Source: Candidatus Nitrosacidococcus tergens
Lineage (GTDB): Bacteria; Pseudomonadota; Gammaproteobacteria; Nitrosococcales; Nitrosococcaceae
Length of the DNA: 64,000 bases
Direction of reading: 5' to 3'
Assembly (NCBI RefSeq): GCF_902810445.1
Contig: NZ_LR778175.1
Location: 1,569,001-1,633,000, forward strand
Shown here: positions 1 through 7,471 of the stretch, piece after piece
Position numbering within the stretch: the stretch's first letter is position 1
Layout: each line of letters begins with the position of its first letter
Made by a program: the position numbers and the translations under genes
The notes under the pieces: model-generated
Told to the model about the DNA's origin: nothing
Databases searched by the model: none
What the model saw: only the letters and a program-made list of their open reading frames with translations

Positions 1-34
1 GGCGTATTTCCCAAGGAGGATTAACAGAAAACAT
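1..34 (-). CDS. Possible 5' end of a gene running off the window
   Basis: On the minus strand an ATG at 34-32 opens a frame that stays open to the window edge (start MFSVNPPWEIR). It is preceded by an AGGA at a plausible ribosome-binding distance. The gene would lie downstream of ubiD in the same direction. Only 11 codons are visible, so no product can be named and a chance frame is possible. Confidence 0.25.
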   Translation of the reverse strand, partial: MFSVNPPWEIR

Positions 35-105
35 GAGATCCTATATATAAAATTTAAAACCAAAAGAGAAAGTTTTTACAGAACTTTTACAGGTACAGGA
101 ATCTC

Positions 106-1569
106 TTACAGTCCTAGCTGATTCCAAATATTATCTATCTTTTGCTTTACTTCTTTATTCATTGTAATTGTTTCTCCCCATTCTCTTGTTGTTTCTCCTT
201 GCCATTTATGGGTTGCATCAAAACCAATTTTTGATCCTAATCCTGAAATAGGCGAAGCAAAATCTAAATAATCAATCGGAGTATTTTCAATAATGGTACA
301 ATCTCGCGCCGGATCCATACGAGTTGTCATCGCCCACACTACATCTTTCCAATCTCTAGCATTAATATCATCATCAGTCACAATCACAAATTTTGTATAC
401 ATAAATTGACGCAAAAAAGACCAAACTCCAAACATAACCCGCTTTGCATGACCAGGATATTGTTTTTTTATTGTAATGACAGCCATTCGATAGGAACACC
501 CTTCTGGAGGAAGGTAAAAATCAGTAATCTCTGGAAATTGTCGCTGTAGAATAGGAATAAAAACCTCGTTAAGTGCAACGCCTAAAATAGCTGGTTCATC
601 TGGAGGGCGACCAGTGTAAGTGCTATGATAAATAGGGTTATGCCGATGGGTAATACGCTCTATGGTAAAAATGGGAAAAGACTCCACCTCGTTGTAATAT
701 CCCGTATGATCTCCAAAGGGACCTTCAGGGGCTTCTTCTCCAGGGTTAAGATAACCTTCTAATACAATTTCTGCACTGGCTGGGATTTGTAATTCACTGC
801 CTAAAGAGGAGATAAGTTCTGTTTTTGAACCCCGTAATAAGCCTGCGAAAGCATACTCCGATAGAGTATCAGGAATTGGGGTAACTGCACTTAAAATAGT
901 AGCAGGATCAGCACCTAGTACAACGACAATAGGAAAAGATTTTCCTGGATAAACTTGCTGCCAATCTTGATAATCTAAAGCTCCTCCTCGATGAGTAAGC
1001 CAACGCATAATCACTTTGTTAGGAGCAATTACTTGCTGGCGATAAATACCCATATTTTGTCGAGGCTTGTGGGGGCCTTTGGTGACTACCAAACCCCAAG
1101 TAATCAAAGGGGCTATATCTTTAGGCCAACAAGTTTGAATAGGAAATTTTCCTAGATCAACGGCTGATCCTTCAAGAACAACTTCTTGGCAGGGAGCTGA
1201 TTTAACGATTTTAGGTGCCATATGTAGCACTTTTTTAAAGATAGGTAGATTTTCCCATACTTCTTTTATCCCTCGAGGAGGATTAGGGGCTCTTAGAAAA
1301 GCAAGTAATTCTCCTATTTCCCTAAGAGCAGATACTGAATTCTCTCCCATCCCAAGTGCTACTCTATGAGGAGTACCAAATAAATTACCAAGTACAGGTA
1401 TAGAAGAGCCTTTTGTATTTTCAAAAAGCAGTGCTGGCCCTTCATTATTCAAAACCCGACTGCAAATTTCAGTCATTTCTAAGTAAGGGTCTATTTCTAC
1501 CCGAATTCGTTTTAATTCTTTTTTCTTTTCTAATTTACTTAGAAAATCACGAAAATCTCTATATTTCAT
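106..1569 (-). CDS. ubiD: UbiD, 4-hydroxy-3-polyprenylbenzoate decarboxylase
   Basis: This enzyme decarboxylates 4-hydroxy-3-polyprenylbenzoate in ubiquinone synthesis, using prenylated FMN supplied by UbiX. At 487 residues it is close to the usual length (about 490). Family landmarks are visible: NMGIYRQQV at about 172-180, a THRGGALD stretch at 192-199 and EGPFGDHTGYY at 282-292, the region holding the prFMN-site acidic residues. It starts at an ATG at 1569 and has a divergent intergenic region shared with smbP. The first bases of the gene (1541-1557) occur again at 2548-2564 as part of a local duplication. No ubiX is seen nearby. The assignment is secure. Confidence 0.95.
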   Translation of the reverse strand: MKYRDFRDFLSKLEKKKELKRIRVEIDPYLEMTEICSRVLNNEGPALLFENTKGSSIPVLGNLFGTPHRVALGMGENSVSALREIGELLAFLRAPNPPRGIKEVWENLPIFKKVLHMAPKIVKSAPCQEVVLEGSAVDLGKFPIQTCWPKDIAPLITWGLVVTKGPHKPRQNMGIYRQQVIAPNKVIMRWLTHRGGALDYQDWQQVYPGKSFPIVVVLGADPATILSAVTPIPDTLSEYAFAGLLRGSKTELISSLGSELQIPASAEIVLEGYLNPGEEAPEGPFGDHTGYYNEVESFPIFTIERITHRHNPIYHSTYTGRPPDEPAILGVALNEVFIPILQRQFPEITDFYLPPEGCSYRMAVITIKKQYPGHAKRVMFGVWSFLRQFMYTKFVIVTDDDINARDWKDVVWAMTTRMDPARDCTIIENTPIDYLDFASPISGLGSKIGFDATHKWQGETTREWGETITMNKEVKQKIDNIWNQLGL

Positions 1570-1715
1570 AACCTAAAAATACCATAAGAAAGCTAATATA
1601 TTCTTAGAGATAACTAAAACAGTATACCTTTTTATAAGCAGTAAAAATACTACATCTTTTATTGATATACCATTATTTTTATACTAGACTTATTTAGGCC
1701 TATATAGAATTTTTC

Positions 1716-1733
1716 GCACTTTAGGTAAAGTGC
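1716..1733. promoter_or_regulatory. Operator-like palindrome upstream of smbP copy 1
   Basis: GCACTTT-AGGT-AAAGTGC is a perfect inverted repeat with 7-base arms and a 4-base centre, 47 bases before the smbP start. It has the size of a dimeric regulator site. It lies in a segment absent from the otherwise similar leader of the second smbP copy, so the two copies may be regulated differently. No regulator can be named. A short mRNA hairpin is an alternative reading. Confidence 0.4.
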
Positions 1734-1779
1734 AATAATTAGGCAGAGAATTTTCAATACTAATAGAGGGGTATAAGTT

Positions 1780-2088
1780 ATGAAGAAACTTATTGGGTTA
1801 ATTGCCGGTGTATTACTATCTTTTTCTGTATATGCAGGAAGTGGGCATTTAAGCGATGCAGTCGAGCATGCTAAAGCTGCATCTGGTGCTGCTAACTCAG
1901 AAGAAGTAACTGCCCATGCAACAGAGGCAATGAAACACGCTACAGCAGCTGATCAATCTAATCCACATGTTCAGGCTGGAGTAAAAGGCCTACAAGGCGC
2001 TATTGATCATGCAAAAGCCGGTCATACTGATATGGCAAAAAAATCAGCTGCTGAGGCTGTAACCCATTTAGAAGAGGCTGAAGAATAG
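1780..2088 (+). CDS. smbP: SmbP-like periplasmic small metal-binding protein (copy 1)
   Basis: This is a small secreted protein resembling SmbP of Nitrosomonas europaea, a periplasmic four-helix protein that binds Cu(II) and other divalent metals and is thought to buffer copper. The 102-residue product has a signal peptide (positively charged MKK, hydrophobic core, cleavage expected after VYA at residue 19). The mature part has 8 histidines spread over helix-forming Ala/Lys/Glu repeats such as VEHAKAA and IDHAKAGH. A GAGGGG ribosome-binding site precedes the ATG and a strong terminator follows. It is paralogous to the gene at 2702. The family call rests on pattern resemblance; metal preference is inferred. 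Confidence 0.8.
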   Translation: MKKLIGLIAGVLLSFSVYAGSGHLSDAVEHAKAASGAANSEEVTAHATEAMKHATAADQSNPHVQAGVKGLQGAIDHAKAGHTDMAKKSAAEAVTHLEEAEE

Positions 2089-2118
2089 TTATTTTTTCTT
2101 GATTTAGTTTTAGATGAG

Positions 2119-2148
2119 AAATGGCGGGAATAATCCCGCCATTTTTTT
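2119..2148 (+). terminator. Rho-independent terminator of smbP copy 1
   Basis: A perfect stem with 11-base arms (AAATGGCGGGA at 2119-2129 and its complement at 2134-2144) encloses a 4-base loop and is followed by a T-run. It begins 30 bases after the smbP stop codon. The same hairpin recurs after the second smbP copy. Confidence 0.9.
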
Positions 2149-2244
2149 GATATATATATTAATAAAAAAATATTATTTAATCACTCTGATGCAACCGCAG
2201 ATTTCATATTGAATGTACCTAATAAAAAGACAATCCAACTACCT

Positions 2245-2469
2245 TTACGGGCTATTCTGGTCAAGAATGCAATTTTCTGCAGTGATGGTACTTTTTTCTA
2301 CTAGTTTATAGCTCGCAGCTTTGGTATTGTCTACCGCCAGATCAATCTCTACGCTGGTATTTTGGTTATTGTTAGTGTTTTTTATTGCTGTATCCAGAAT
2401 TTGAACATCTACAACAGCCGACTTAAATGGTAGATGAGAAATTTCACGGAGTAAATATCTAGGAAATTA
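2245..2469 (-). pseudogene. Possible degraded gene remnant between the smbP copies
   Basis: On the minus strand a frame of about 75 codons with coding-like composition (containing SAVVDVQILDT and SYKLVEKSTITAENC) ends at a stop at 2245-2247. It is cut off upstream by a stop and has no start codon. Just upstream, around 2456-2485, another frame reads YTNPDNFLDIY, as if a frameshift separated two parts of one protein. I do not recognise the family. The rest of the roughly 400-base gap between the duplicated blocks holds nothing I can identify. It may be debris brought in or left behind during the duplication. Confidence 0.3.
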
Positions 2470-2701
2470 TCTGGGTTGGTATAGGTGACTAGAGTACTAC
2501 AACAAGCGCAATTTGCCAATTATTGGACTTCAGGCTACTTTCGATAGAGAAAATCACGAAAATCCCTTAAATAATCAGAACAGTATACCTTTTTATAAGC
2601 AGTAAAAGTACTATATCTCTTATTGATATATCATTATTTTTATACTAAAATAAATTAAATGTGTTTAGAATTTTTTGGCTCTAATAATAAAGGTATAAAT
2701 T

Positions 2702-3007
2702 ATGAAGAAACTTATCGGTTTAATTGCTGGTGTATTGCTATCTCTTTCTGTATATGCAACTGGTGGGCACGTAGCTGATGCGGTTGAGCATGCTAAAGCT
2801 GCAGCTGGTGCTGCTAACTCAGAAGAAGTGACTGCCCATGCAACAGAAGCAATGACCCATGCCAAAGCTGGAGGCGGCAATCCACATACTGTAGCTGGCA
2901 TAAAAAGCCTACAAGATGCTATTGATCATGCAAAAGCTGGACATACTGATGCAGCTAAAAAAGCAGCTGCTGAGGCTGCAACTCATCTGGAAGCAGCTAT
3001 AAGCTAA
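2702..3007 (+). CDS. smbP: SmbP-like periplasmic small metal-binding protein (copy 2)
   Basis: Second SmbP-like protein of 101 residues, very close to the gene at 1780: the signal peptide and the VEHAKAA, EEVTAHATEAM and AIDHAKAGHTD blocks are shared. The mature protein again has 8 histidines at matching places. The middle differs: Gly-rich AKAGGGNPH replaces ATAADQSNPH. The start is the ATG at 2702, with a weaker AAAGG ribosome-binding site than copy 1. It has its own terminator, so it is probably a separate transcription unit. It likely shares the metal-buffering role; divergent expression is possible because the leader lacks the palindrome of copy 1. Confidence 0.8.
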   Translation: MKKLIGLIAGVLLSLSVYATGGHVADAVEHAKAAAGAANSEEVTAHATEAMTHAKAGGGNPHTVAGIKSLQDAIDHAKAGHTDAAKKAAAEAATHLEAAIS

Positions 3008-3031
3008 TCCTTCTTAGATTTGAAAAATGAG

Positions 3032-3059
3032 AAATGGCGGGAATAATCCCGCCATTTTT
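3032..3059 (+). terminator. Rho-independent terminator of smbP copy 2
   Basis: The same perfect hairpin as at 2119-2148 (AAATGGCGGGA arm, ATAA loop, complementary arm), followed by a short T-run, 25 bases after the second smbP stop codon. Confidence 0.88.
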
Positions 3060-3158
3060 GTAATATATACATTGAAATAGTGCATCATTCCTAGTTTGGT
3101 TTCTAAAAGATTTTTAACCTACGGATTTTATAATAGTATATAAATATAAAGGTGAGTT

Positions 3159-4529
3159 ATGGAGCTTGGTTTTGAAACCATCGGTAATGCAATATTAATT
3201 TTTTATGATAAAAAACCTATTCTAACAACTGATCCGTGGATATCAGATAGTGCATATTTTGGTAGCTGGGGGCATTCTCATAAAATTCCTGATGAACAAA
3301 GAGAAGCTATTGAATTAAGCAAGTATATATGGCTATCTCATGGGCATCCAGATCATCTGGATTCTAAATCTCTAAGAGGCTTATCAAAGAAAAAAATATT
3401 GCTTCCTGATCATGTTGGATCTAGGATTGCGTATGATATGAAAGAACAGGGTTTCGATATTCATGTCTTAAGTGATAAGAAATGGTATCCGTTGTCCGAC
3501 CGTATCAAGGTATTATGTATTGCTGATTGTAATCAAGATGCAATCCTTTTAGTTGATATTGGCGGAAAGCTTGTTTTTAACAAAAATGATGCAAATGATA
3601 ATGGTTGGGAAAGCTATGTTCGTAAAGTTGTTAAGACCTATGATCAGAGCTTTTTACTTGCACTATCATCACGTTTTGGCGATGCCGATATGATTAATTT
3701 TTTCGATGAAGATGGAAATAGAATTCCTCGAACCGAAAATACGCCTAAGCTTGGGCAACGTAATGCGTGGAGAACTGAAGATATAGGTGCAAAGTTTTTT
3801 ATCCCATTTAGTTCTATGCATTGTTTTCAACGTCGAGATTCAATATGGGCAAATGAACTACATACTAGCATTAATGATTATGCGGATGGATTCCAGTCAA
3901 AAACAGCAGAGTGTCTTTCAGCTTATATTCGCTATGATTGCTTAAACGATCGAGTTGAAAAAATTAATCCGGCAGAAAATCAAATTCAGGTACGTGAACC
4001 AGGAGAGTTTGGTGATCACTGGGATGAATTACTTGAGCCTGATGATATAAAAAAAGCTACAGTATATTTCAGTAAAATTGAGCACTTACATACAGTAGTA
4101 GATTTTATCAATTTACGTGTTGGAGGTCGAAACAATCACATTAAAATATCCGATCGTAAATCTACGAAAGGTATTACATTTGAAGCTCCTCGAGGCTCTC
4201 TTATGACTGCAATCAACTATGAAATATTTGATGATATGTTGATTGGAAATTTTATGAAAACTACCCTCCATGGAGATTGGGATGCACATGGGTTATATCC
4301 AGATTTTACACCCTATGTTGCAAAATATTCAGATAACGGACAAGCAAAAACAAAAGATGAGCTTAAAGAGTATATGGCAGCTTATCGAAGAAGAATGCCT
4401 ATTGGGTGGTTAAAGAAGCAATTTGAATCTCAAGCTGAAAATATTTTCCGTTCCTGGGTTCCAGAAGAAGGAATTTTATATAAAAGTGCTAAAAAACTAT
4501 ATTGGTACTATAAACGATCTCTTCGCTAG
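3159..4529 (+). CDS. Metallo-beta-lactamase-fold hydrolase, function unknown
   Basis: A 456-residue protein whose first half is a metallo-beta-lactamase fold. The zinc motif HGHPDHLD is at residues 61-68 (HxHxDH), preceded by the DPW of the first strand region (25-27). There is no signal peptide, so it is probably cytoplasmic. Residues after about 230 include SSMHCFQRRDSIWANE and form a long C-terminal part I do not recognise; its length is well above a minimal MBL hydrolase (about 220-300). The gene stands alone: a terminator separates it from smbP upstream and xthA converges only 3 bases downstream. The substrate cannot be inferred. It may be an accessory gene. Confidence 0.7.
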   Translation: MELGFETIGNAILIFYDKKPILTTDPWISDSAYFGSWGHSHKIPDEQREAIELSKYIWLSHGHPDHLDSKSLRGLSKKKILLPDHVGSRIAYDMKEQGFDIHVLSDKKWYPLSDRIKVLCIADCNQDAILLVDIGGKLVFNKNDANDNGWESYVRKVVKTYDQSFLLALSSRFGDADMINFFDEDGNRIPRTENTPKLGQRNAWRTEDIGAKFFIPFSSMHCFQRRDSIWANELHTSINDYADGFQSKTAECLSAYIRYDCLNDRVEKINPAENQIQVREPGEFGDHWDELLEPDDIKKATVYFSKIEHLHTVVDFINLRVGGRNNHIKISDRKSTKGITFEAPRGSLMTAINYEIFDDMLIGNFMKTTLHGDWDAHGLYPDFTPYVAKYSDNGQAKTKDELKEYMAAYRRRMPIGWLKKQFESQAENIFRSWVPEEGILYKSAKKLYWYYKRSLR

Positions 4530-4532
4530 ACC

Positions 4533-5306
4533 TTAATTAAATAAGCAAACTACAGGGGCATGATCTGAAGGTCGATCTAACGATCTAGGCGTTTTGTCTA
4601 TCTTACAATTATTGCAATAAGATTGTAGTGCTTTACTAATTAAAATGAGATCAATCCTCAATCCACGATTATAAACAAAACCATTTTTCCGATAATCCCA
4701 CCAGCTAAAAGAATTTAGCTCTTGACTAAATAAGCGAAAACTATCACAAAAACCTAGATCTAAAATTCCCTTCAGTTGCTCTCTCTCTGTAGTGCTACAT
4801 AAAATTTTTTCACACCACTGTGTTGGATCGTATACGTCATCATCTGTAGGGGCAATATTAAAGTCACCCAAAACAATTAACTTAGGATATTGGTATAGGG
4901 ATTGTTCAAGATAATCTCTTATTTTCTTAAGCCAGTCTAATTTATAAAAATATTTTTCTGATCCTACCCTCTCCCCATTAGGGACATAGAGGTTGAGGAT
5001 ATAAATATCCTTATAGGTTGCACCTAAAATTCTTCTTTGAAGATCCTGTAAATTAGGGAGATCAGTGGTGATTTTTCCTAAAGGATTCTTACTTAGAAAA
5101 GCGACTCCGTTATAGGTTTTCTGCCCAGCGTAATAAGCTTGATACCCTATTTTTTGGAAATCTTGCCAAGGAAAACTTGCATCAATCACTTTCGTTTCTT
5201 GAAGTGCTAGAATATCGGGCTGATTAGTTTTTAACCAATCCAATACTTGAGAAAGGCGTACCCGAATAGAATTTACATTCCACGTAGCAATAGTGAACCT
5301 TGCCAT
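4533..5306 (-). CDS. xthA: Exodeoxyribonuclease III
   Basis: Abasic-site endonuclease and 3'-5' exonuclease of base excision repair. The 257 residues (usual about 255-270) carry the EEP-fold landmarks: N-terminal TWNVNSIR with the metal-site Asn, QETK at 36-39 with the metal-binding Glu, GDFN at 147-150 and the terminal SDHAP at 247-251 with the catalytic His. It converges with the MBL gene and diverges from the pentapeptide gene across a 94-base promoter region. It is read on its own and looks intact. Confidence 0.93.
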   Translation of the reverse strand: MARFTIATWNVNSIRVRLSQVLDWLKTNQPDILALQETKVIDASFPWQDFQKIGYQAYYAGQKTYNGVAFLSKNPLGKITTDLPNLQDLQRRILGATYKDIYILNLYVPNGERVGSEKYFYKLDWLKKIRDYLEQSLYQYPKLIVLGDFNIAPTDDDVYDPTQWCEKILCSTTEREQLKGILDLGFCDSFRLFSQELNSFSWWDYRKNGFVYNRGLRIDLILISKALQSYCNNCKIDKTPRSLDRPSDHAPVVCLFN

Positions 5307-5400
5307 CTTAATTTACAATAATCTTAATAATCGTTAATCGCTATAAAATAGTAGCCTGTATATATAGCACATTAAATCATTTGGTATACATGATAAGTTT

Positions 5401-5865
5401 ATGGACTCTACATTAATTAAGGAAGAGGATCTTCAAATCCATCAAGATAAACTCGAATCTATTTTAACTAACCATGAAAAATGGCTTCAGTCCAATGGAG
5501 AAGAAGGAGAACAGGCAAAATTAGAGGGAATAATCCTTAGAGGTAGAGATCTTAGTGGAGTCAACCTTGAGCAGGCAGATTTAACATTAGCTTGTTTAGA
5601 AGGTACTAATCTATCAAACACAAATCTTAAAGGGGCTAATCTTATTTTAGCCTCGCTTAAAAGAGCTAATCTTACTAGTGCAAATCTCCAGGGGGCTAAT
5701 TTGGATAGTACTAAGTTAAATGAAGCTAATTTACAAAATGCAAACCTTAATAGTGCTAATCTAGTATGGTGTGATTTATCTAACGCAAATCTTGAAAGAG
5801 CTAATTTCAAAAATGTAGTACTTGATCACGCTTGCTTAGACGGAGTGCAGGGCAATTTTATTTAA
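5401..5865 (+). CDS. Pentapeptide-repeat protein
   Basis: A 154-residue protein. After about 40 residues of charged, helical N-terminus, residues from about 45 to 150 are tandem A(N/D)LXX pentapeptides (SGVNLEQADL, GTNLSNTNL, GANLILASL and so on). Such repeats fold as a right-handed quadrilateral beta helix. The repeat is visible in the DNA as recurring GCTAATCTT-like units. There is no signal peptide. It lies 21 bases before rsmJ and is probably cotranscribed with it. Some family members mimic DNA and protect gyrase, but nothing here shows that role; function is unknown. Confidence 0.85.
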   Translation: MDSTLIKEEDLQIHQDKLESILTNHEKWLQSNGEEGEQAKLEGIILRGRDLSGVNLEQADLTLACLEGTNLSNTNLKGANLILASLKRANLTSANLQGANLDSTKLNEANLQNANLNSANLVWCDLSNANLERANFKNVVLDHACLDGVQGNFI

Positions 5866-5886
5866 AATAATAAATAATCACTATTC

Positions 5887-6666
5887 ATGGCAAATCATGG
5901 CTGTAAATTTCCTATCGAAATACAGCCTGAAAACCATGAACAAATAGTATTCGCTCAAAAGATAGCAAATCAAATACATCCCTCCATAGTTATACCCTCT
6001 ACACAGCAACTATCAACTACAGCACTAACATTACTTGTTGGCTTTCAAGGTATTACCCTTTATTCTCCTTACTTAAAAGCAAGTATTAAAGTAGATTTTT
6101 TAAATGGAATAATAGGCTATCGTTGCAGACATAGCAGTAATAAAGAGCTTATAGCCCGTGCTGTTAAGCTTAAAAATATAAAAAATCCTAGAGTACTTGA
6201 TATTACTGCAGGCTTAGGAAAAGATGGATTTATCCTAGCATCTTTAGGATACCAAGTTTCTATGGTGGAAAAATCCCCTATTGTACACTTGCTACTTGAA
6301 GATGGTTTAACACGTGCTAATCAAATACCAGAATTATCTGAAATTACCTGTAGAATTTTTAATATTTATAAGGATTCTATAGATTATATGCATCATATGG
6401 ATAAACAAGATTATCCTGAAATTATCTATGTGGATCCTATGTTTCCGGAACGAAGTAAAAGTGCACTTGTCAAAAAAGAAATGCAACTATTACAAGATTT
6501 AGTGGGGGTAGATCAAAATGATCCTTTACTTTTAGAAGTTGCATTAGAGTATGCACAAAAACGAGTAGTTGTGAAACGACCCCGATTAGCACCTCCTATT
6601 AAAGGGCCTAGCCCGGGTTTTACCCTGCAAGGTAAAAGTATTCGGTTTGATATATATTTAATCTAG
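5887..6666 (+). CDS. rsmJ: RsmJ, 16S rRNA (guanine-1516-N2)-methyltransferase
   Basis: SAM-dependent methyltransferase that modifies G1516 of 16S rRNA. The 259 residues match the family length. The SAM motif is DITAGLGKDGFILASLG at about 104-120, and the family-specific YVDPMFPERSKSALVKKEM block is near 180. It closely follows the pentapeptide gene. The N-terminus is somewhat different from the usual one, but no frameshift is seen. The assignment rests on the two signature motifs together. Confidence 0.9.
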   Translation: MANHGCKFPIEIQPENHEQIVFAQKIANQIHPSIVIPSTQQLSTTALTLLVGFQGITLYSPYLKASIKVDFLNGIIGYRCRHSSNKELIARAVKLKNIKNPRVLDITAGLGKDGFILASLGYQVSMVEKSPIVHLLLEDGLTRANQIPELSEITCRIFNIYKDSIDYMHHMDKQDYPEIIYVDPMFPERSKSALVKKEMQLLQDLVGVDQNDPLLLEVALEYAQKRVVVKRPRLAPPIKGPSPGFTLQGKSIRFDIYLI

Positions 6667-6758
6667 TATTGGGGTATATTTTATTTTTCCTTCTAAATTT
6701 TACTAATAGGATTGTTATACTATTACTATTGGTAGTATGAAACTTTGGAGTATAATTT

Positions 6759-7103
6759 ATGACATATGAGAGTGATAAAATAGGTGATCTTACCAAAAGT
6801 TTGGTACAGAATTTAAAAAACACTGGCTTTTGGAAGCGTTTTTTATTCATGGCTATATTTGCTGCTGCCTATACCCTTGCTGCCGCAGTAGTATGTACTA
6901 TCATTGCATTTCTTCTGGCTCATCATCTAGTCACTGGAAAAACTAATGAACGAGCGATTCAATTTGCAAGGCAGGTATCTGCCTACATTTATCACGTATT
7001 ATTATATTTAACCTATAACACTGAGGAATTACCTTTCCCATACATGGATTGGCCTAATCCGGAGCATACGCCATCAGGAATAGGTAAATCTCCTGAATCC
7101 TAG
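6759..7103 (+). CDS. DUF4389-type small membrane protein
   Basis: A 114-residue protein with two predicted membrane segments: about 28-50 (FLFMAIFAAAYTLAAAVVCTIIAFLLA) and a weaker one at about 70-88. It fits the DUF4389 pattern seen in many gammaproteobacteria, with a WKRF entry and a C-terminal LPFPYMDWP. Function is not known. It sits 35 bases before cutA and could be cotranscribed. Confidence 0.65.
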   Translation: MTYESDKIGDLTKSLVQNLKNTGFWKRFLFMAIFAAAYTLAAAVVCTIIAFLLAHHLVTGKTNERAIQFARQVSAYIYHVLLYLTYNTEELPFPYMDWPNPEHTPSGIGKSPES

Positions 7104-7138
7104 TATCTAGATATTCAGCAACCGCTCTAGAGTATAAA

Positions 7139-7471
7139 ATGGTAATTAATAATAAAAGTTACCAATTAGTTTTATCTACGTATCCTGATAGTGAGACAGC
7201 TAAAAAAACGGCTATCTCCCTAGTAAATGCACAATATGCAGCTTGTGTGAATGTTATTCCAAAACTAATTTCAATATATAAGTGGCAAGAAAAAATAAAA
7301 TACGAAGAAGAGTGCTTGCTTTTGGTTAAATCTAGATCAGACTATTATTCATTAGTTGAAGAAATGATTAGGACGCAGCACCCCTATGATCTCCCTGAGA
7401 TTATTGCGGTGCCTATTGAAGTAGGGTTAAATGGTTATCTTGCATGGATAGACAAAGCATTATCTCAGTAG
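7139..7471 (+). CDS. cutA: CutA divalent-cation tolerance protein
   Basis: A 110-residue ferredoxin-like-fold trimer subunit, cytoplasmic, historically linked to copper tolerance. Typical features are the N-terminal YPDSETAKKTA, AACVNVIP with a conserved Cys, the YKWQEKIKYEEECLLLVKS strand-turn and HPYDLPEIIAVPI near the end. It overlaps the dsbD start by 28 bases, the usual cutA-dsbD arrangement. Its exact biochemical role is unsettled in the literature. Confidence 0.93.
   Translation: MVINNKSYQLVLSTYPDSETAKKTAISLVNAQYAACVNVIPKLISIYKWQEKIKYEEECLLLVKSRSDYYSLVEEMIRTQHPYDLPEIIAVPIEVGLNGYLAWIDKALSQ

Larger units (their letters stand above)
1541..2150 (+). repeat. Copy 1 of smbP segmental duplication
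   Basis: This is the left copy of a direct duplication. It spans the first 17 bases shared with ubiD (1541-1557), a conserved leader (about 1618-1685), the first smbP gene and its hairpin terminator (2119-2148). The second copy is at 2548-3060. Copy 1 holds about 46 bases at 1558-1617 and about 35 bases around 1710-1750 that are missing from copy 2. Since copy 1 is continuous with the real ubiD gene, it is most likely the ancestral location. Confidence 0.8.
2548..3060 (+). repeat. Copy 2 of smbP segmental duplication
   Basis: This is the right copy of the direct duplication. It opens with 17 bases (2548-2564) identical to the ubiD 5' end at 1541-1557, now detached from any ubiD frame. The leader at about 2579-2645 is nearly identical to 1618-1685. 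The second smbP gene and a terminator hairpin of the same sequence follow. Two internal deletions relative to copy 1 (about 46 and 35 bases) lie before the start codon; the second removes the palindrome at 1716-1733. Confidence 0.8.

Noticed and set aside
2665..2901. Open frame of 78 codons on the minus strand over smbP copy 2
   Set aside because: Antisense shadow of an Ala-rich gene; no ribosome-binding site and no family pattern.
5487..5810. 107-codon minus-strand frame over the pentapeptide gene
   Set aside because: Repetitive antisense translation of the pentapeptide repeats, not a separate protein.
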